From assembly GCF_008329945.1 (NCBI RefSeq), contig NZ_CP035807.1:1426001-1490000 (forward strand): a stretch of DNA of 64,000 bases. Reading direction: 5' to 3'. The stretch comes from Thiospirochaeta perfilievii (lineage in GTDB: Bacteria > Spirochaetota > Spirochaetia > DSM-2461). Shown here piece after piece: positions 26,141-35,533 of this stretch (within the stretch, counting starts at the first letter, position 1; every line of letters begins with the position of its first letter). Position numbers and translations under genes: made by a program. Below the pieces are notes generated by a model. It was not told the origin of the DNA. It made no database searches and saw only the letters and a program-made list of their open reading frames with translations.

Positions 26141-28237
26141 ATGAGTATTTTTTTCAATGCCTTTCATGCCCCATTAGGAGCCCATTCGAGTTTTACCCTA
26201 GGGTGCAAAGGTAGGTCTGGAGGATTAGGTCTAGAAATGGGAACCCCCGCCTGTGAAAATGTATATATAGGTTTAGAAAATAGGGATAATGAAAAATTTA
26301 AGCTACTTCCATTTTTTGAATATGAAGAGAGTGAGAGCTATAGATATGATCATGATTCTACTCTTAATGATGAAGATAAAAAAAATGAATCATTCATCTC
26401 TGTTTTTAAGGACAGCTCCATATCTCGGGATTTTAAAACAGGAAGCGATACATGGTCAGCAGAAGATCTAACATTTAAAATCTTATCCGCACCTGTAACT
26501 GCTGTAGATCCTACGACCAGTAGTGTCGAGGAACAGATGTTTACATACTGTCCAGGAGTTTTGGTTGAATTAATTATTGATAATAGGGAATGCTCCAAGG
26601 AGAGAAAGGCCGTTTTTGGTTACACCCCAAGAAATAGTACCGACTCTCTAAATATTATTCATGACCTTCCATTAGGATATAAGGGACTTGCAAAGGGAAG
26701 GAGTACAGGGATTTTTACAAACGATAAAGATGCAATCCCCGCTTCTGGATTCTCTGCAGAAGATATTATAAAAGAAGAGATTAGAGAAAACTACAACTTT
26801 GGACTAGGAACAACAGGATTGTTACAGTTTAAGGTTCCTCCAAAAAGCAAGAAATCATTTAAAATAGCTATAACTTTTTTTAGGGATGGGATTGTTACTT
26901 CTGGAGAAGAGACATCCTACTGGTATAGCAGATTTTTCAAAACAATCAGTAGTGTTGGTATTTACGCACTTAATAATTTTAATAAGTACAAACAGCTAAC
27001 AGCAGATATTGATAAAGATTTTGACTCCCCAAAACTAAATAGTGCCCAAAGATTCCAGTTAGCCCACTCTATAAGAAGTTACTTTGGTTCAACCCAACTG
27101 CTAGATTGGGATAATAGTCCATTCTGGGTTGTAAATGAGGGTGAATATAGAATGATGAATACCTTCGATTTAACAGTGGATCAAATATTTTTTGAATTAA
27201 AACAAAATCCATGGACGGTTAAAAACGAACTGGATATGTTTGTAAAAAGATATAGTTATGTAGATAAGCTACACTTCCCAGGGGAAGAGAATATTTATGA
27301 TGGAGGCATTAGCTTTACCCACGATATGGGTAGAGAAAATCATATATCAAGGCCTGAGTACTCGACTTATGAGCAGTTTGGACTTAAGGGTTGCTTCTCC
27401 CATATGACCCATGAACAACTAATAAACTGGGTATTATGTGGGGCCCTCTATATAAAAAAAACGGGGGATATTAATTGGCTTAAAGATAATAAGGTAATTT
27501 TCGAAGCCTGCCTTGATTCAATGTTACAAAGAGATAATCCTGACCCCAAAAAGAGAAATGGAATAATGTCTCTAGATAGTTCAAGAACACTTAATGGGGC
27601 TGAAATTACAACATATGATAGTTTAGACGAGTCCCTTGGACAGTCTAGAAACAATCTATATATGGCTGTAAAGTCATGGGCTGCATATATATCAATGGAA
27701 ACGTTACTTGATGGATTAAGATCAGTAACATGTAAGGAACAGGCTGTTAAAGCTGCAATTACTATAGAGTCTCATTTTAATAATGAAGGTTATATTCCAG
27801 CTATTATGGGAGAGAGCTGTGACTCTAAAATTATTCCAGCTATTGAGGGATTAGTTTTCCCATACTATCTAGGAATGTTTGAGAGTGTCTCAGAAACAGG
27901 GCAATATGGTTCTCTAATAAAGGTTTTAAAAGAGCATTTTAATAACGTTTTAAAAAAGGGAATATGTTTATACAATGATAATGGATGGAAACTATCTAGC
28001 TCAGCAGATAACTCCTGGTTATCAAAAATTTATCTTTGTCAGTATGTTGCTAGGGAAATTTTAGACATTAAGACTCCTGCCACAGGAGTTGACGCTGATA
28101 ATGCCCATATGATGTGGTTGTTAAAAAAGGAGAATCTACCATATGCATGGAGTGACCAGATGAAGTCAGGAGTTGCCCATGGAAGTCTATACTACCCTAG
28201 AGGAGTTACATCGATATTATGGTTAGACGAGGCGTAG
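26141..28237 (+). CDS. GH52 beta-xylosidase
   Basis: A 698-residue enzyme that closely follows Geobacillus XynB2-type GH52 beta-xylosidases from end to end (start FFNAFHAPLGAHSSFTLGCKG, end SLYYPRGVTSILWLDEA). The nucleophile Glu333 lies in VVNEGEYRMMNTFDLT and the acid/base Asp493 in TTYDSLDESLGQ, near the characterised Glu335 and Asp495. It retains xylose-releasing activity on short xylo-oligosaccharides by family. There is no signal peptide, so it is cytoplasmic. The ATG follows AAAAAGGAG. It diverges from one AraC gene and its stop directly abuts the stop of another (28237/28238). GH52 is a small family, best known from Bacillales. Confidence 0.95.
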   Translation: MSIFFNAFHAPLGAHSSFTLGCKGRSGGLGLEMGTPACENVYIGLENRDNEKFKLLPFFEYEESESYRYDHDSTLNDEDKKNESFISVFKDSSISRDFKTGSDTWSAEDLTFKILSAPVTAVDPTTSSVEEQMFTYCPGVLVELIIDNRECSKERKAVFGYTPRNSTDSLNIIHDLPLGYKGLAKGRSTGIFTNDKDAIPASGFSAEDIIKEEIRENYNFGLGTTGLLQFKVPPKSKKSFKIAITFFRDGIVTSGEETSYWYSRFFKTISSVGIYALNNFNKYKQLTADIDKDFDSPKLNSAQRFQLAHSIRSYFGSTQLLDWDNSPFWVVNEGEYRMMNTFDLTVDQIFFELKQNPWTVKNELDMFVKRYSYVDKLHFPGEENIYDGGISFTHDMGRENHISRPEYSTYEQFGLKGCFSHMTHEQLINWVLCGALYIKKTGDINWLKDNKVIFEACLDSMLQRDNPDPKKRNGIMSLDSSRTLNGAEITTYDSLDESLGQSRNNLYMAVKSWAAYISMETLLDGLRSVTCKEQAVKAAITIESHFNNEGYIPAIMGESCDSKIIPAIEGLVFPYYLGMFESVSETGQYGSLIKVLKEHFNNVLKKGICLYNDNGWKLSSSADNSWLSKIYLCQYVAREILDIKTPATGVDADNAHMMWLLKKENLPYAWSDQMKSGVAHGSLYYPRGVTSILWLDEA

Positions 28238-29044
28238 TTAAACTAACTCTCGATACTCTTTTCTATACTGTCTTGGGGAGAAACCAGTGTGGGCTTTAAA
28301 AACCTTACTAAAATGGAATTCTGAATAAAAACGTAGCTTTGTAGAAATTTCATATATCAATTCTGTAGATGAAACCAACATCGAAGAAGCAGCTTCAATT
28401 TTAAGCTTAGTATAATACTTCATTGGTGTTGTTTTCATCTTCTTTTTAAATAACCTAATAAAATAGGAGTCAGTTAGGTTTAGTTTTTCAGCTAGCTCCC
28501 CTAGTGTCAATTCCTGAAAAACACTATTCTGCATAATCATAAGCGCTTTTTCAATATGAATACTCTCATTCTCTCCTAGATTGACCTCATAGGGACTCTC
28601 ATTTAACTTATATAAAAATGATAAAAGTTGATAATTGGCTGCCCTTTGCAGGTTTCGACTATTAGAGAGTCCATGATCCTTTAACTCTTCAAAAAAGAAA
28701 CGGTAATTTGTTCCTATCTTATAATAGTTACTATTTTTTAAATCACTATCCAGTAGCTTTTTAATCTCTTCATCACTATCTTCAGTCTTAATAAGTATTG
28801 CATAGTAAGTTAATGGTCTAGAAATATTTGTACTTTTTATTGAGTGTATCTCATGGGGCTGAGTTAAAAATAGAGACCCTCTAGAAATATTGTAAACTGT
28901 CTGCCCAGTTTTAAAAGTCCCTTCCCCCTGGAGAAAATAGTGTAATTCATACTCATTTTCAGGGTGTGAGTGGAGCCTGTTATGCCACTCCACATCAGTT
29001 GTGTAACTTAACTGGTAAACAAAAAAAGCATCTTTTATGATCAT
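28238..29044 (-). CDS. AraC family regulator with cupin domain
   Basis: A 268-residue regulator. The N-terminal cupin (VEWHNRLHSHPENEYELHYFLQGEGTFKTG) has the usual His-rich start. The C-terminal domain has two helix-turn-helix motifs (LTLGELAEKLNLTDSYFIRLFKKKMKTTPMKYY and LIYEISTKLRFYSEFHFSKVFKAHTGFSPRQYR). It diverges from the xylulokinase gene; about 73 bases separate the two translated starts. This suggests it is a xylose-responsive activator of xylB-tkt, though the ligand is not shown. Its stop abuts the GH52 stop with no spacer. Confidence 0.9.
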   Translation of the reverse strand: MIIKDAFFVYQLSYTTDVEWHNRLHSHPENEYELHYFLQGEGTFKTGQTVYNISRGSLFLTQPHEIHSIKSTNISRPLTYYAILIKTEDSDEEIKKLLDSDLKNSNYYKIGTNYRFFFEELKDHGLSNSRNLQRAANYQLLSFLYKLNESPYEVNLGENESIHIEKALMIMQNSVFQELTLGELAEKLNLTDSYFIRLFKKKMKTTPMKYYTKLKIEAASSMLVSSTELIYEISTKLRFYSEFHFSKVFKAHTGFSPRQYRKEYRELV

Positions 29045-29117
29045 AATGTCAATAATATATATGTTTTGTCATTTATGTCCATTGTTTAAGTCTATTTTTG
29101 ACCCAATAATTTATTAC

Positions 29118-30608
29118 ATGAAAACATTAATTGGAATTGATAATGGGACACAGAGTACAAAAGTTCTGTTCTTTGACGTAGAAAAAAAAGAGATAGTAGC
29201 TACTGCATCAGCTCCACATAAACTGATAAGTAGAGAGGATGGATCAAGGGAACAGGAAGCTTCTTGGTGGATAGATGCTGCAGTAAAGGCCTTTAATCAA
29301 ATTGATGATAAAATAAAAAAAAGTGCCATAGCTGTAGGAGTTTCAGGTCAGCAACACGGTTTTGTTCCCCTTGATAAAGATGGAAAGGTATTAAGTCCAG
29401 TAAAACTATGGTGTGATACTTCCACCGGAGAACAATGTAATACTATAAATAGTAGGGTTGGTGGAATTGATGAGATTATATCTAAGGCAGGAAACCCAGT
29501 ATATGCCGGTTATACAGCATCAAAGATTTTATGGCTTAAAGAGAACCATCCAGACATATATAAAAAAATGGCAACAATACTTCTACCCCACGACTACCTT
29601 AATTATGTTTTAACTGGCAATCTGGTAATGGAGTATGGTGATGCTTCAGGTACTGCGTTATTAGATGTTAGAAAAAGAGTTTGGAGTAAAGAGGTAGTAG
29701 AAGCCCTTGATAGTGATAGAGATTTAATGGAAGCTCTACCAAAACTAGTTGAGGCCCATGAGCCAGCTGGTTATGTAACAAAAGAAGCATCTAAACTCTT
29801 TGGAATTCCCCAGGGCATTTTAGTATCCTCAGGGGGTGGGGATAATATGATTGCAGCAATAGGAACTGGAGTTGTATCCGATGGTGTAATGACCATGAGT
29901 CTTGGAACTTCTGGAACTCTATACGGTTACTCTGATAAACCAGTTATTGATAAAGATGGGAATATTGCAGCATTTTGCTCATCTACAGGGGGATACCTGC
30001 CACTACTGTGTACAATGAACTGTACAGTCTCCACTGAAATAATGAGAAAATTATTAAGCATTGAGGTTTCTGAAATTGATGATATTGCAAGCCAAAGTGA
30101 GGCTGGTAGTGGAGGCCTAATAACACTCCCCTTCTTTAATGGAGAGAGGACACCAAATCTACCCAACGGTAAAGGAACATTAGTAGGTATGGATATGGAG
30201 AATGTAACTCCATCAAATATTTTAAGGTCATCAATGGAAGCTGCAATTTTAGGAATGAGATATGGCCTAGATAGCTTTAAAAAACTAGGCTTTAAACCTA
30301 AAGAGATTATCTTAACAGGTGGAGGATCTAAAAGCTTAGTATGGAGACAAATAGCTGCGGATATTATGAATACAACAATTGTTGTAACAGATAACTCTGA
30401 AGCTGGAGCTCTAGGAGCTGCAATACAAGCACTTTGGGCTCTGAATCATAAAGAGGGTGGAGAAAAGGATATCCAAAAGCTAGTAAAGGATTACTTAACT
30501 AGTAAAAATGAATTACGGTACAAACCCGGAATCGATGTGGCAAAGTATAATGAAGTGTATAAAAATTATATTAAGTACTTAGAAACTCTAAGTGTCGTTT
30601 TTAAATAA
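29118..30608 (+). CDS. xylB: Xylulokinase
   Basis: A 496-residue FGGY-family kinase that phosphorylates D-xylulose with ATP to xylulose 5-phosphate. I set the start at ATG 29118 (MKTLIGIDNGTQSTKVLFFD), since the family begins at the phosphate-binding DNGTQSTK and the longer frame from 29037 runs into the AraC gene. Other marks are GVSGQQHGFVPLD, the catalytic-base region LLPHDYLNYVLTG and the ATP-domain EIILTGGGSKSLVWRQIAADI. No ribosome site is evident, so the start is not certain. It is followed 14 bases later by transketolase. No xylose isomerase gene is in the window. Confidence 0.93.
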   Translation: MKTLIGIDNGTQSTKVLFFDVEKKEIVATASAPHKLISREDGSREQEASWWIDAAVKAFNQIDDKIKKSAIAVGVSGQQHGFVPLDKDGKVLSPVKLWCDTSTGEQCNTINSRVGGIDEIISKAGNPVYAGYTASKILWLKENHPDIYKKMATILLPHDYLNYVLTGNLVMEYGDASGTALLDVRKRVWSKEVVEALDSDRDLMEALPKLVEAHEPAGYVTKEASKLFGIPQGILVSSGGGDNMIAAIGTGVVSDGVMTMSLGTSGTLYGYSDKPVIDKDGNIAAFCSSTGGYLPLLCTMNCTVSTEIMRKLLSIEVSEIDDIASQSEAGSGGLITLPFFNGERTPNLPNGKGTLVGMDMENVTPSNILRSSMEAAILGMRYGLDSFKKLGFKPKEIILTGGGSKSLVWRQIAADIMNTTIVVTDNSEAGALGAAIQALWALNHKEGGEKDIQKLVKDYLTSKNELRYKPGIDVAKYNEVYKNYIKYLETLSVVFK

Positions 30609-30622
30609 TTTAGGAGATGATT

Positions 30623-32689
30623 GTGAATATAGAAGTAAATAAGGTAAAACAATTAGGAGATTATGTAAGATATCTTTCAACTATGGGAATCCAGAGGGCA
30701 AATTCAGGGCACCCTGGTCTTCCACTTGGTTGTGCTGATATTGGGATCTCTCTTTATGGGAATTTAATGAAGGCTACATCGGCGAAACCAGACTGGATGA
30801 ATAGAGATAGGTTTATTTTGTCCGCAGGCCATGGTTCGATGCTAGTATACTCATTAAATTACATTTTTGGTTATGACTTTTCAGTAAGTGATCTTGCAAA
30901 CTTTAGACAGTTACACTCAAAAACAGCTGGTCACCCTGAGTATGAATTAGAGCTAGGAATAGAGACTACAACAGGACCTCTAGGACAGGGTTTTGCCAAC
31001 GCTGTAGGAACTGCAATAGAGTCAAAAATGATGGCGGCTAGATTTAATAAACCAGACTATAATCTATTCGACTATAAAACCTATGTATTAATGGGTGACG
31101 GATGTACAATGGAAGGAATGACCAATGAGGCAGCATCTATCGCAGGCTCACTTGGTCTAGATAACTTAATAGCAATATATGATGATAATAGTGTAACGAT
31201 TGACGAGTCATCAATGGATCTTTTTAGAGAGGATGTTAAAGGTAGATACCAAGCTTTAGGTTGGGAAGTTTTAGAGGCACCCCTAGGAACCGATATTGAG
31301 GATGTTAATAATAAATTAGCTACTCTTAGGGATTCAAAATCAGGTAAACCTAAACTTTTAATTGTTAAAACAAAAATTGGTCAGGGGCTTAATAGTCTAC
31401 TTGGTAGTCACAAAGCTCATGGTGCGCCAGTTGGAGCAAAAGAGATTGCCTACTTAGTTGAAAACTCCGATTTAAAATCTGTTGCTGGAACTAGTGATCA
31501 AGTTGAAGCCCAAGAGTTATTAGAAAAACAACTTCTAACTGGAGACTTCTTTAATATTTCTAATTTTAAAGATGCTCTTGGTGATGTTTTAGAGAAAAGA
31601 GAGTCGTACTATACAAGTTGGGAAACTATGTTTAATGATTATAAAACAAAGTTCCCTAAAGAGTATGCAGAATTACTAGAGTACAGATCTACAGGTTTAA
31701 CACAAGAGTTAAGATCCGAACTATTAAACTATAGTGCTAAAGCTGATGCAACTAGAAACACATCGGCAGATGTACTACAAATTGTTGCGAAACATACACA
31801 AAAAATAATTGGAGGCTGCGCAGATTTAGTAGCTTCAACTAAAGCCACTGTAAAAGGGGCAGACTATATAACAAGGGATGATTTTTCTGGTAGAAACATA
31901 GCGTTTGGTATTAGGGAAGCTGCAATGGGTGGTATTGGTAACGGTTTAGCTCTAAGTAGAGATTTTATCCCCTTTACATCAACATTTTTTACATTTATAG
32001 ACTATATGAAGCCAGCAGTAAGACTAGCTTCAATTATGAAATTAAACCACCTATTTGTTTTTACCCATGACTCAATATATGTAGGGGAAGATGGTCCAAC
32101 CCATGAGCCTATTGAACATCTAGGGGCAACAAGACTAATTCCAGGACTATATACATATAGACCTGCAAATGATATGGAAATGGCTTTTTCTTATCTTGAA
32201 TTTATGGAGAATGAGGGGCCAGCTGTAATACTAGGAACAAGACAGGTCTTAAATCAGAAGCTATTTGGTTTAGAACTAGATAGAGCTAAAGCCTATGAAG
32301 GATTTAAAAAGGGTGGTTATGTTCTACTTGATACTCAGACTACTCCAGATATTACCCTTGTAGGCTCAGGGTCAGAGGTAAGTACCCTATTAGAGAGTAA
32401 AGAGATGCTAGAGTCTAAGGGTAAAAGTGTTAGACTAGTCTCAATACCTTGCTTAGAAAAATTTGAAGAGCAAGGTTCTGAATATGTTAACAATATTCTT
32501 GGAAATGGACCAATATATCTAATGGAAGCTGCATCCCATAGGGGTAATAAAGCATTTTATAGAGATAATATTCTAGTAAGGGATATTACAACTTTTGGAA
32601 TGTCTGGAAGTTATAAAGATGTTTCAAAACACTTTGGTTTTGTTGCGGAAGCTGCTACTAAAGAAATTCTAGAATTTATTAGTAAATAA
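30623..32689 (+). CDS. tkt: Transketolase
   Basis: A 688-residue thiamine-diphosphate transketolase that moves two-carbon units between xylulose 5-phosphate, ribose 5-phosphate and erythrose 4-phosphate in the pentose phosphate pathway. Signs are RANSGHPGLPLGCADI, the ThDP motif GDGCTMEGMTNEAASIAGSLGLDN and THDSIYVGEDGPTHEPIEHL. AGGAG at 30612-30616 runs straight into an ATG at 30617, so the in-frame GTG at 30623 with 6-base spacing is the better start. It forms an operon with xylB, sending xylulose 5-phosphate into central metabolism. The operon ends at a strong terminator. Confidence 0.95.
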   Translation: MNIEVNKVKQLGDYVRYLSTMGIQRANSGHPGLPLGCADIGISLYGNLMKATSAKPDWMNRDRFILSAGHGSMLVYSLNYIFGYDFSVSDLANFRQLHSKTAGHPEYELELGIETTTGPLGQGFANAVGTAIESKMMAARFNKPDYNLFDYKTYVLMGDGCTMEGMTNEAASIAGSLGLDNLIAIYDDNSVTIDESSMDLFREDVKGRYQALGWEVLEAPLGTDIEDVNNKLATLRDSKSGKPKLLIVKTKIGQGLNSLLGSHKAHGAPVGAKEIAYLVENSDLKSVAGTSDQVEAQELLEKQLLTGDFFNISNFKDALGDVLEKRESYYTSWETMFNDYKTKFPKEYAELLEYRSTGLTQELRSELLNYSAKADATRNTSADVLQIVAKHTQKIIGGCADLVASTKATVKGADYITRDDFSGRNIAFGIREAAMGGIGNGLALSRDFIPFTSTFFTFIDYMKPAVRLASIMKLNHLFVFTHDSIYVGEDGPTHEPIEHLGATRLIPGLYTYRPANDMEMAFSYLEFMENEGPAVILGTRQVLNQKLFGLELDRAKAYEGFKKGGYVLLDTQTTPDITLVGSGSEVSTLLESKEMLESKGKSVRLVSIPCLEKFEEQGSEYVNNILGNGPIYLMEAASHRGNKAFYRDNILVRDITTFGMSGSYKDVSKHFGFVAEAATKEILEFISK

Positions 32690-32710
32690 GCATAATAAAT
32701 AGAATTGGGG

Positions 32711-32734
32711 GGGGAGGAAAAACTCCCCTCTTTT
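32711..32734 (+). terminator. Terminator after transketolase
   Basis: A GGGGAG/CTCCCC stem (32711-32716 with 32723-32728), loop GAAAAA, followed by TCTTTT. It is preceded by extra G's forming an eight-G run at 32707-32714. It lies between two convergent genes. Confidence 0.75.
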
Positions 32735-32746
32735 AATAATAATAAT

Positions 32747-33838
32747 CTAAATCTTCTTTACACTTTCTCTAATAATCAAGCTAGGTTCAAAAATAAGCTT
32801 TTTGGGGTGGGTACTATTTTGGCCTCTTATCTCATTTACTAAAAACTTTGCAGCCCAATATCCCAAATCTTCTTTTGGATGATCTAAAGTGGTTAAAGGA
32901 GGAGAAATGGATGCCCCTGTAATATAATTATCAAAGCCTATTACTGATATATCATCAGGAATATTTAAACCGTATTGGTTTATAGCCTTGTATCCCTCAA
33001 TGGCGATTAGGTCATTAAAATAAAATATTGCTGTTAATTTATTACCTGTTCTTTCTAAAAGTTCATTTGTACAAAAGACTCCATACTCTTCAATATCTAA
33101 ACCGTCTATATCTTCATTAAATGTTGATATAAATTCCTCATTTAATGGGATTCCTGCCTCCTTTAATGCCCTAACATAACCTTCATATCTAAGTATTCCT
33201 GCCTGGACACCGGATTTGTAAATTATACCGATATTTCTGTGTCCATTATCAATTAGGAATTTAACAGCTTTGTACCCGCCATGTTCATCATCTAAAGCCA
33301 CTGTGGAAAAATTTTCAGAGTAACCTGACCAATGAGTAGTAGTAACAGGAATACCAACTGATCGTACTAATTCCATTGCGGGAGTTTCAATTTCCCCATC
33401 AATATTTCTAGAGAGATCCATAATAAGGCCCTTGACCCCCTGGTCTAAGACCATCTTTAATGAAGATATATTTCTTAATGAATCCATATTATTAGTAGCC
33501 ACAACCAAAGAGAACCCCTCTTCATAAAGAGCATCCTCTATCCCTCTTATTATTTGAGGATAAATATAACCCAAACCAGAAAAATTAGCTAATCCAACTA
33601 ATCCTCCCTTCGATACACCCTCTTCTTTATGTCCAATATAAAAAGTTCCACTACCCTGTTTTCTTATAACAATTCCATCGACTTCCATTTCAGTGATTGC
33701 TTTTCTAATAGTATTACGCCCAACACATAATTCCTTCATAAGGGAGGACTCTGTTGGTAATTTATCTCCTTCCTTATATCTTTCTACAGAAAAATACCTT
33801 AAAAGGTAATCAATAACTTGTTTATATTTAAGATCCAT
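32747..33838 (-). CDS. AraR-like regulator (GntR-type HTH plus LacI-type sensor)
   Basis: A 363-residue repressor with the AraR architecture. The GntR-type winged helix covers residues 1-70 (GDKLPTESSLMKELCVGRNTIRKAITEMEVDGIVIRKQGSGTFY). A periplasmic-binding-like sugar sensor follows (GLVGLANFSGLGYIYPQIIRGIEDAL, DNGHRNIGIIYKSG, DDISVIGFDNYITGASISPPLTTLDHPKEDLGYWAAKFL). It diverges from the first pentose-type ABC operon, which it probably represses until arabinose, xylose or an oligomer binds. A close paralogue is encoded at 41733-42830 beside the second ABC operon, so each transporter seems to have its own regulator. Confidence 0.9.
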   Translation of the reverse strand: MDLKYKQVIDYLLRYFSVERYKEGDKLPTESSLMKELCVGRNTIRKAITEMEVDGIVIRKQGSGTFYIGHKEEGVSKGGLVGLANFSGLGYIYPQIIRGIEDALYEEGFSLVVATNNMDSLRNISSLKMVLDQGVKGLIMDLSRNIDGEIETPAMELVRSVGIPVTTTHWSGYSENFSTVALDDEHGGYKAVKFLIDNGHRNIGIIYKSGVQAGILRYEGYVRALKEAGIPLNEEFISTFNEDIDGLDIEEYGVFCTNELLERTGNKLTAIFYFNDLIAIEGYKAINQYGLNIPDDISVIGFDNYITGASISPPLTTLDHPKEDLGYWAAKFLVNEIRGQNSTHPKKLIFEPSLIIRESVKKI

Positions 33839-34108
33839 TTATACCCCTTTTAAGTAATTATCTATTTTTTGAAATATGTTGTCGAGGGGGAAGTTGACAA
33901 ACATTAAAAACAAAAAGGTTCCTAATACATACCTATCATATTCATATAAAGTCTTATTTTTAGCATAAAAGATACCATAAATATTAGATAATATTGATAA
34001 ATTCGTTTGACATATGAAAAATTCACTCATATCATAAATTTAAACAATCCTAAAAGATACCTTTAAAAGAATCAATTAGGAATCAATTTTGAAAAAGGAG
34101 AAAGACAA
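33839..34108 (+). promoter_or_regulatory. Divergent control region of the AraR-like gene and first ABC operon
   Basis: A 270-base non-coding region. It holds a strong promoter at 34007-34035 and two copies of the decamer AAAAGATACC (33967-33976 and 34052-34061) on either side of it, 85 bases apart. These are candidate half-sites for the adjacent repressor. A TTGACA at 33894-33899 has no matching -10. A 63-codon open frame on the minus strand here has no ribosome site or protein-like features and is left out. Confidence 0.5.
34007..34035 (+). promoter_or_regulatory. Sigma-70 promoter of the first pentose ABC operon
   Basis: Perfect -35 TTGACA (34007-34012), 17-base spacer, -10 TATCAT (34030-34035). 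Transcription would start near 34042, about 67 bases before the binding-protein ATG. Confidence 0.75.
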
Positions 34109-35443
34109 ATGAAAAAAATTTTGATGTTGGCTAGTTTAGTCCTGTTATCCGCAGGGTTTTTATTGGCAAATTCGAACACCGAAAAATCTACAACTTCCCA
34201 GGATAATTGGGACACAATGGCGCCTGCTGACTTTAAGGGTAAAATTGTCCTATGGTCATTTACAGACGAAGTACAGGGTATGATTCCATATTTTAATGAA
34301 GTATACCCAAATATTGAAGTTGAATCTGTAGTTATACCAAACGCAGATGAAGTATACCTTAACAAGATTAATACTACTTTAAGATCAGGTGCTGGTGGTC
34401 CAGATGTATTTACAGGTGAATCGGCATATTACAAACAATTTATAGACGCGGGATTTTGGGAACCAATTTCAGATGCACCTTACAATGCAGATGAACTTTT
34501 AGGAGACCTAGTTCCATATGTTCCAGGATCAACTAAGGACGCTAATGGCAAAGTAACTGCCTTATCATGGCAGGCTACTCCAGGGGCTCTATTTTACAGA
34601 CGTAGTATAGCAAAAGAGGTATTAGGAACAGATGATCCAGCTACTGTTTCAAAATACACAAGTGACCTTAGTAAATTCTATGAGTTAGGATCAATGATTA
34701 ATGATAAATATAATGGTGAGAAGTTTTTATTAGCTGGTTATAGCGATATGTCACAATTTATCTACAACCTAAGAGATGAACCATATGTTGTTAATAATAA
34801 GTTAAATATTCCTCAAGGGTTTTATGACTACATGAAGTTATCTAAAGAGATGAGGGATAACAATATAGAGAGTGGAACTACTACATGGCAACCACCTTGG
34901 TTTTCATCTATGGCAGACGCATCTGTTATGTGTTACATACTTCCAACATGGGGTCTACACTATGTTCTTAAGCCAAATGCTGAGCCAGAAGCAGATAAAG
35001 GGGAAAAAGAGTTTTCAGGAGATTGGGGTCTAGCTGTTCCACCAGCATCTTACAGTTGGGGTGGAACATGGATAGGTGTAAATAGTATGAGTAATCAAAA
35101 AATGCTTGCATATCAATTTGTTAAGTTCATCGGCTCCAATGCTGATTTCCTTGAAAAGTGGGCTAAGAAGACTGGAGACTTTGTTTCTAATACTAAAGTA
35201 ATTGAAAAAGTAAAACCAACTTTTTCCGAGCCTTTCCTTGGTGGACAAAATCACTATGAGTACTTTGCTAAAGAAGCTAAAAAAATCGATGTTAGCATGA
35301 GGGGTCCATGGGATTTTCAAATCGAAAACGCATGGGGTGACCAGGTTGAACTTTATGTAACTGGTAGTAAAACCTTTGATGAAGCTGTCGCAGACTTTAA
35401 AAAAGCAGTATCAGAAATTCTTCCTGATTTAGATGTAGAGTAA
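34109..35443 (+). CDS. ABC transporter sugar-binding protein (pentose-type operon 1)
   Basis: A 444-residue family 1 extracellular solute-binding protein. A signal sequence (MKKILMLASLVLLSAGFLLA) leads to NSNTEKST, without a lipobox Cys. Typical features are GKIVLWSFTDEVQGMIPYFNEVYPNIEVE, GAGGPDVFTGESAYYKQF, LSWQATPGALFYRRSIA and SWGGTWIGVNSMSNQK. It is the first gene of an operon with two permeases and a GH43 enzyme, so it likely binds arabinoxylo- or xylo-oligosaccharides. It has a close paralogue at 38524-39861. GAAAAAGGAG precedes the ATG. A hairpin just after it probably keeps its level above that of the permeases. Confidence 0.92.
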   Translation: MKKILMLASLVLLSAGFLLANSNTEKSTTSQDNWDTMAPADFKGKIVLWSFTDEVQGMIPYFNEVYPNIEVESVVIPNADEVYLNKINTTLRSGAGGPDVFTGESAYYKQFIDAGFWEPISDAPYNADELLGDLVPYVPGSTKDANGKVTALSWQATPGALFYRRSIAKEVLGTDDPATVSKYTSDLSKFYELGSMINDKYNGEKFLLAGYSDMSQFIYNLRDEPYVVNNKLNIPQGFYDYMKLSKEMRDNNIESGTTTWQPPWFSSMADASVMCYILPTWGLHYVLKPNAEPEADKGEKEFSGDWGLAVPPASYSWGGTWIGVNSMSNQKMLAYQFVKFIGSNADFLEKWAKKTGDFVSNTKVIEKVKPTFSEPFLGGQNHYEYFAKEAKKIDVSMRGPWDFQIENAWGDQVELYVTGSKTFDEAVADFKKAVSEILPDLDVE

Positions 35444-35464
35444 TACATTATTAAATATTATTTT

Positions 35465-35493
35465 AACGGGTATCAGAATGATACCCGTTTTAT
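35465..35493 (+). terminator. Attenuator hairpin between binding protein and permeases
   Basis: AACGGGTATCA (35465-35475) pairs perfectly with 35479-35489, loop GAA, ending in TTTT. It lies inside the operon, which fits partial termination that gives more binding protein than permease. Confidence 0.75.
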
Positions 35494-35533
35494 AACACAT
35501 AGATAGAATAATCCAAAAAAGAAGGAGTTTATT

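Noticed and set aside
29037-29117. N-terminal extension of xylulokinase by 27 residues
   Set aside because: It overlaps the divergent AraC start, and the kinase family begins at the DNGTQSTK motif a few residues after ATG 29118.
33894-33899. Perfect TTGACA as a second promoter for ABC operon 1
   Set aside because: No -10 box at 16-18 bases; the TTGACA at 34007 with TATCAT is far better.
33839-34030. 63-codon minus-strand open frame between the AraR-like gene and ABC operon 1
   Set aside because: It has no ribosome site, an odd composition, and covers the control region with promoter and repeats; it is most likely chance.
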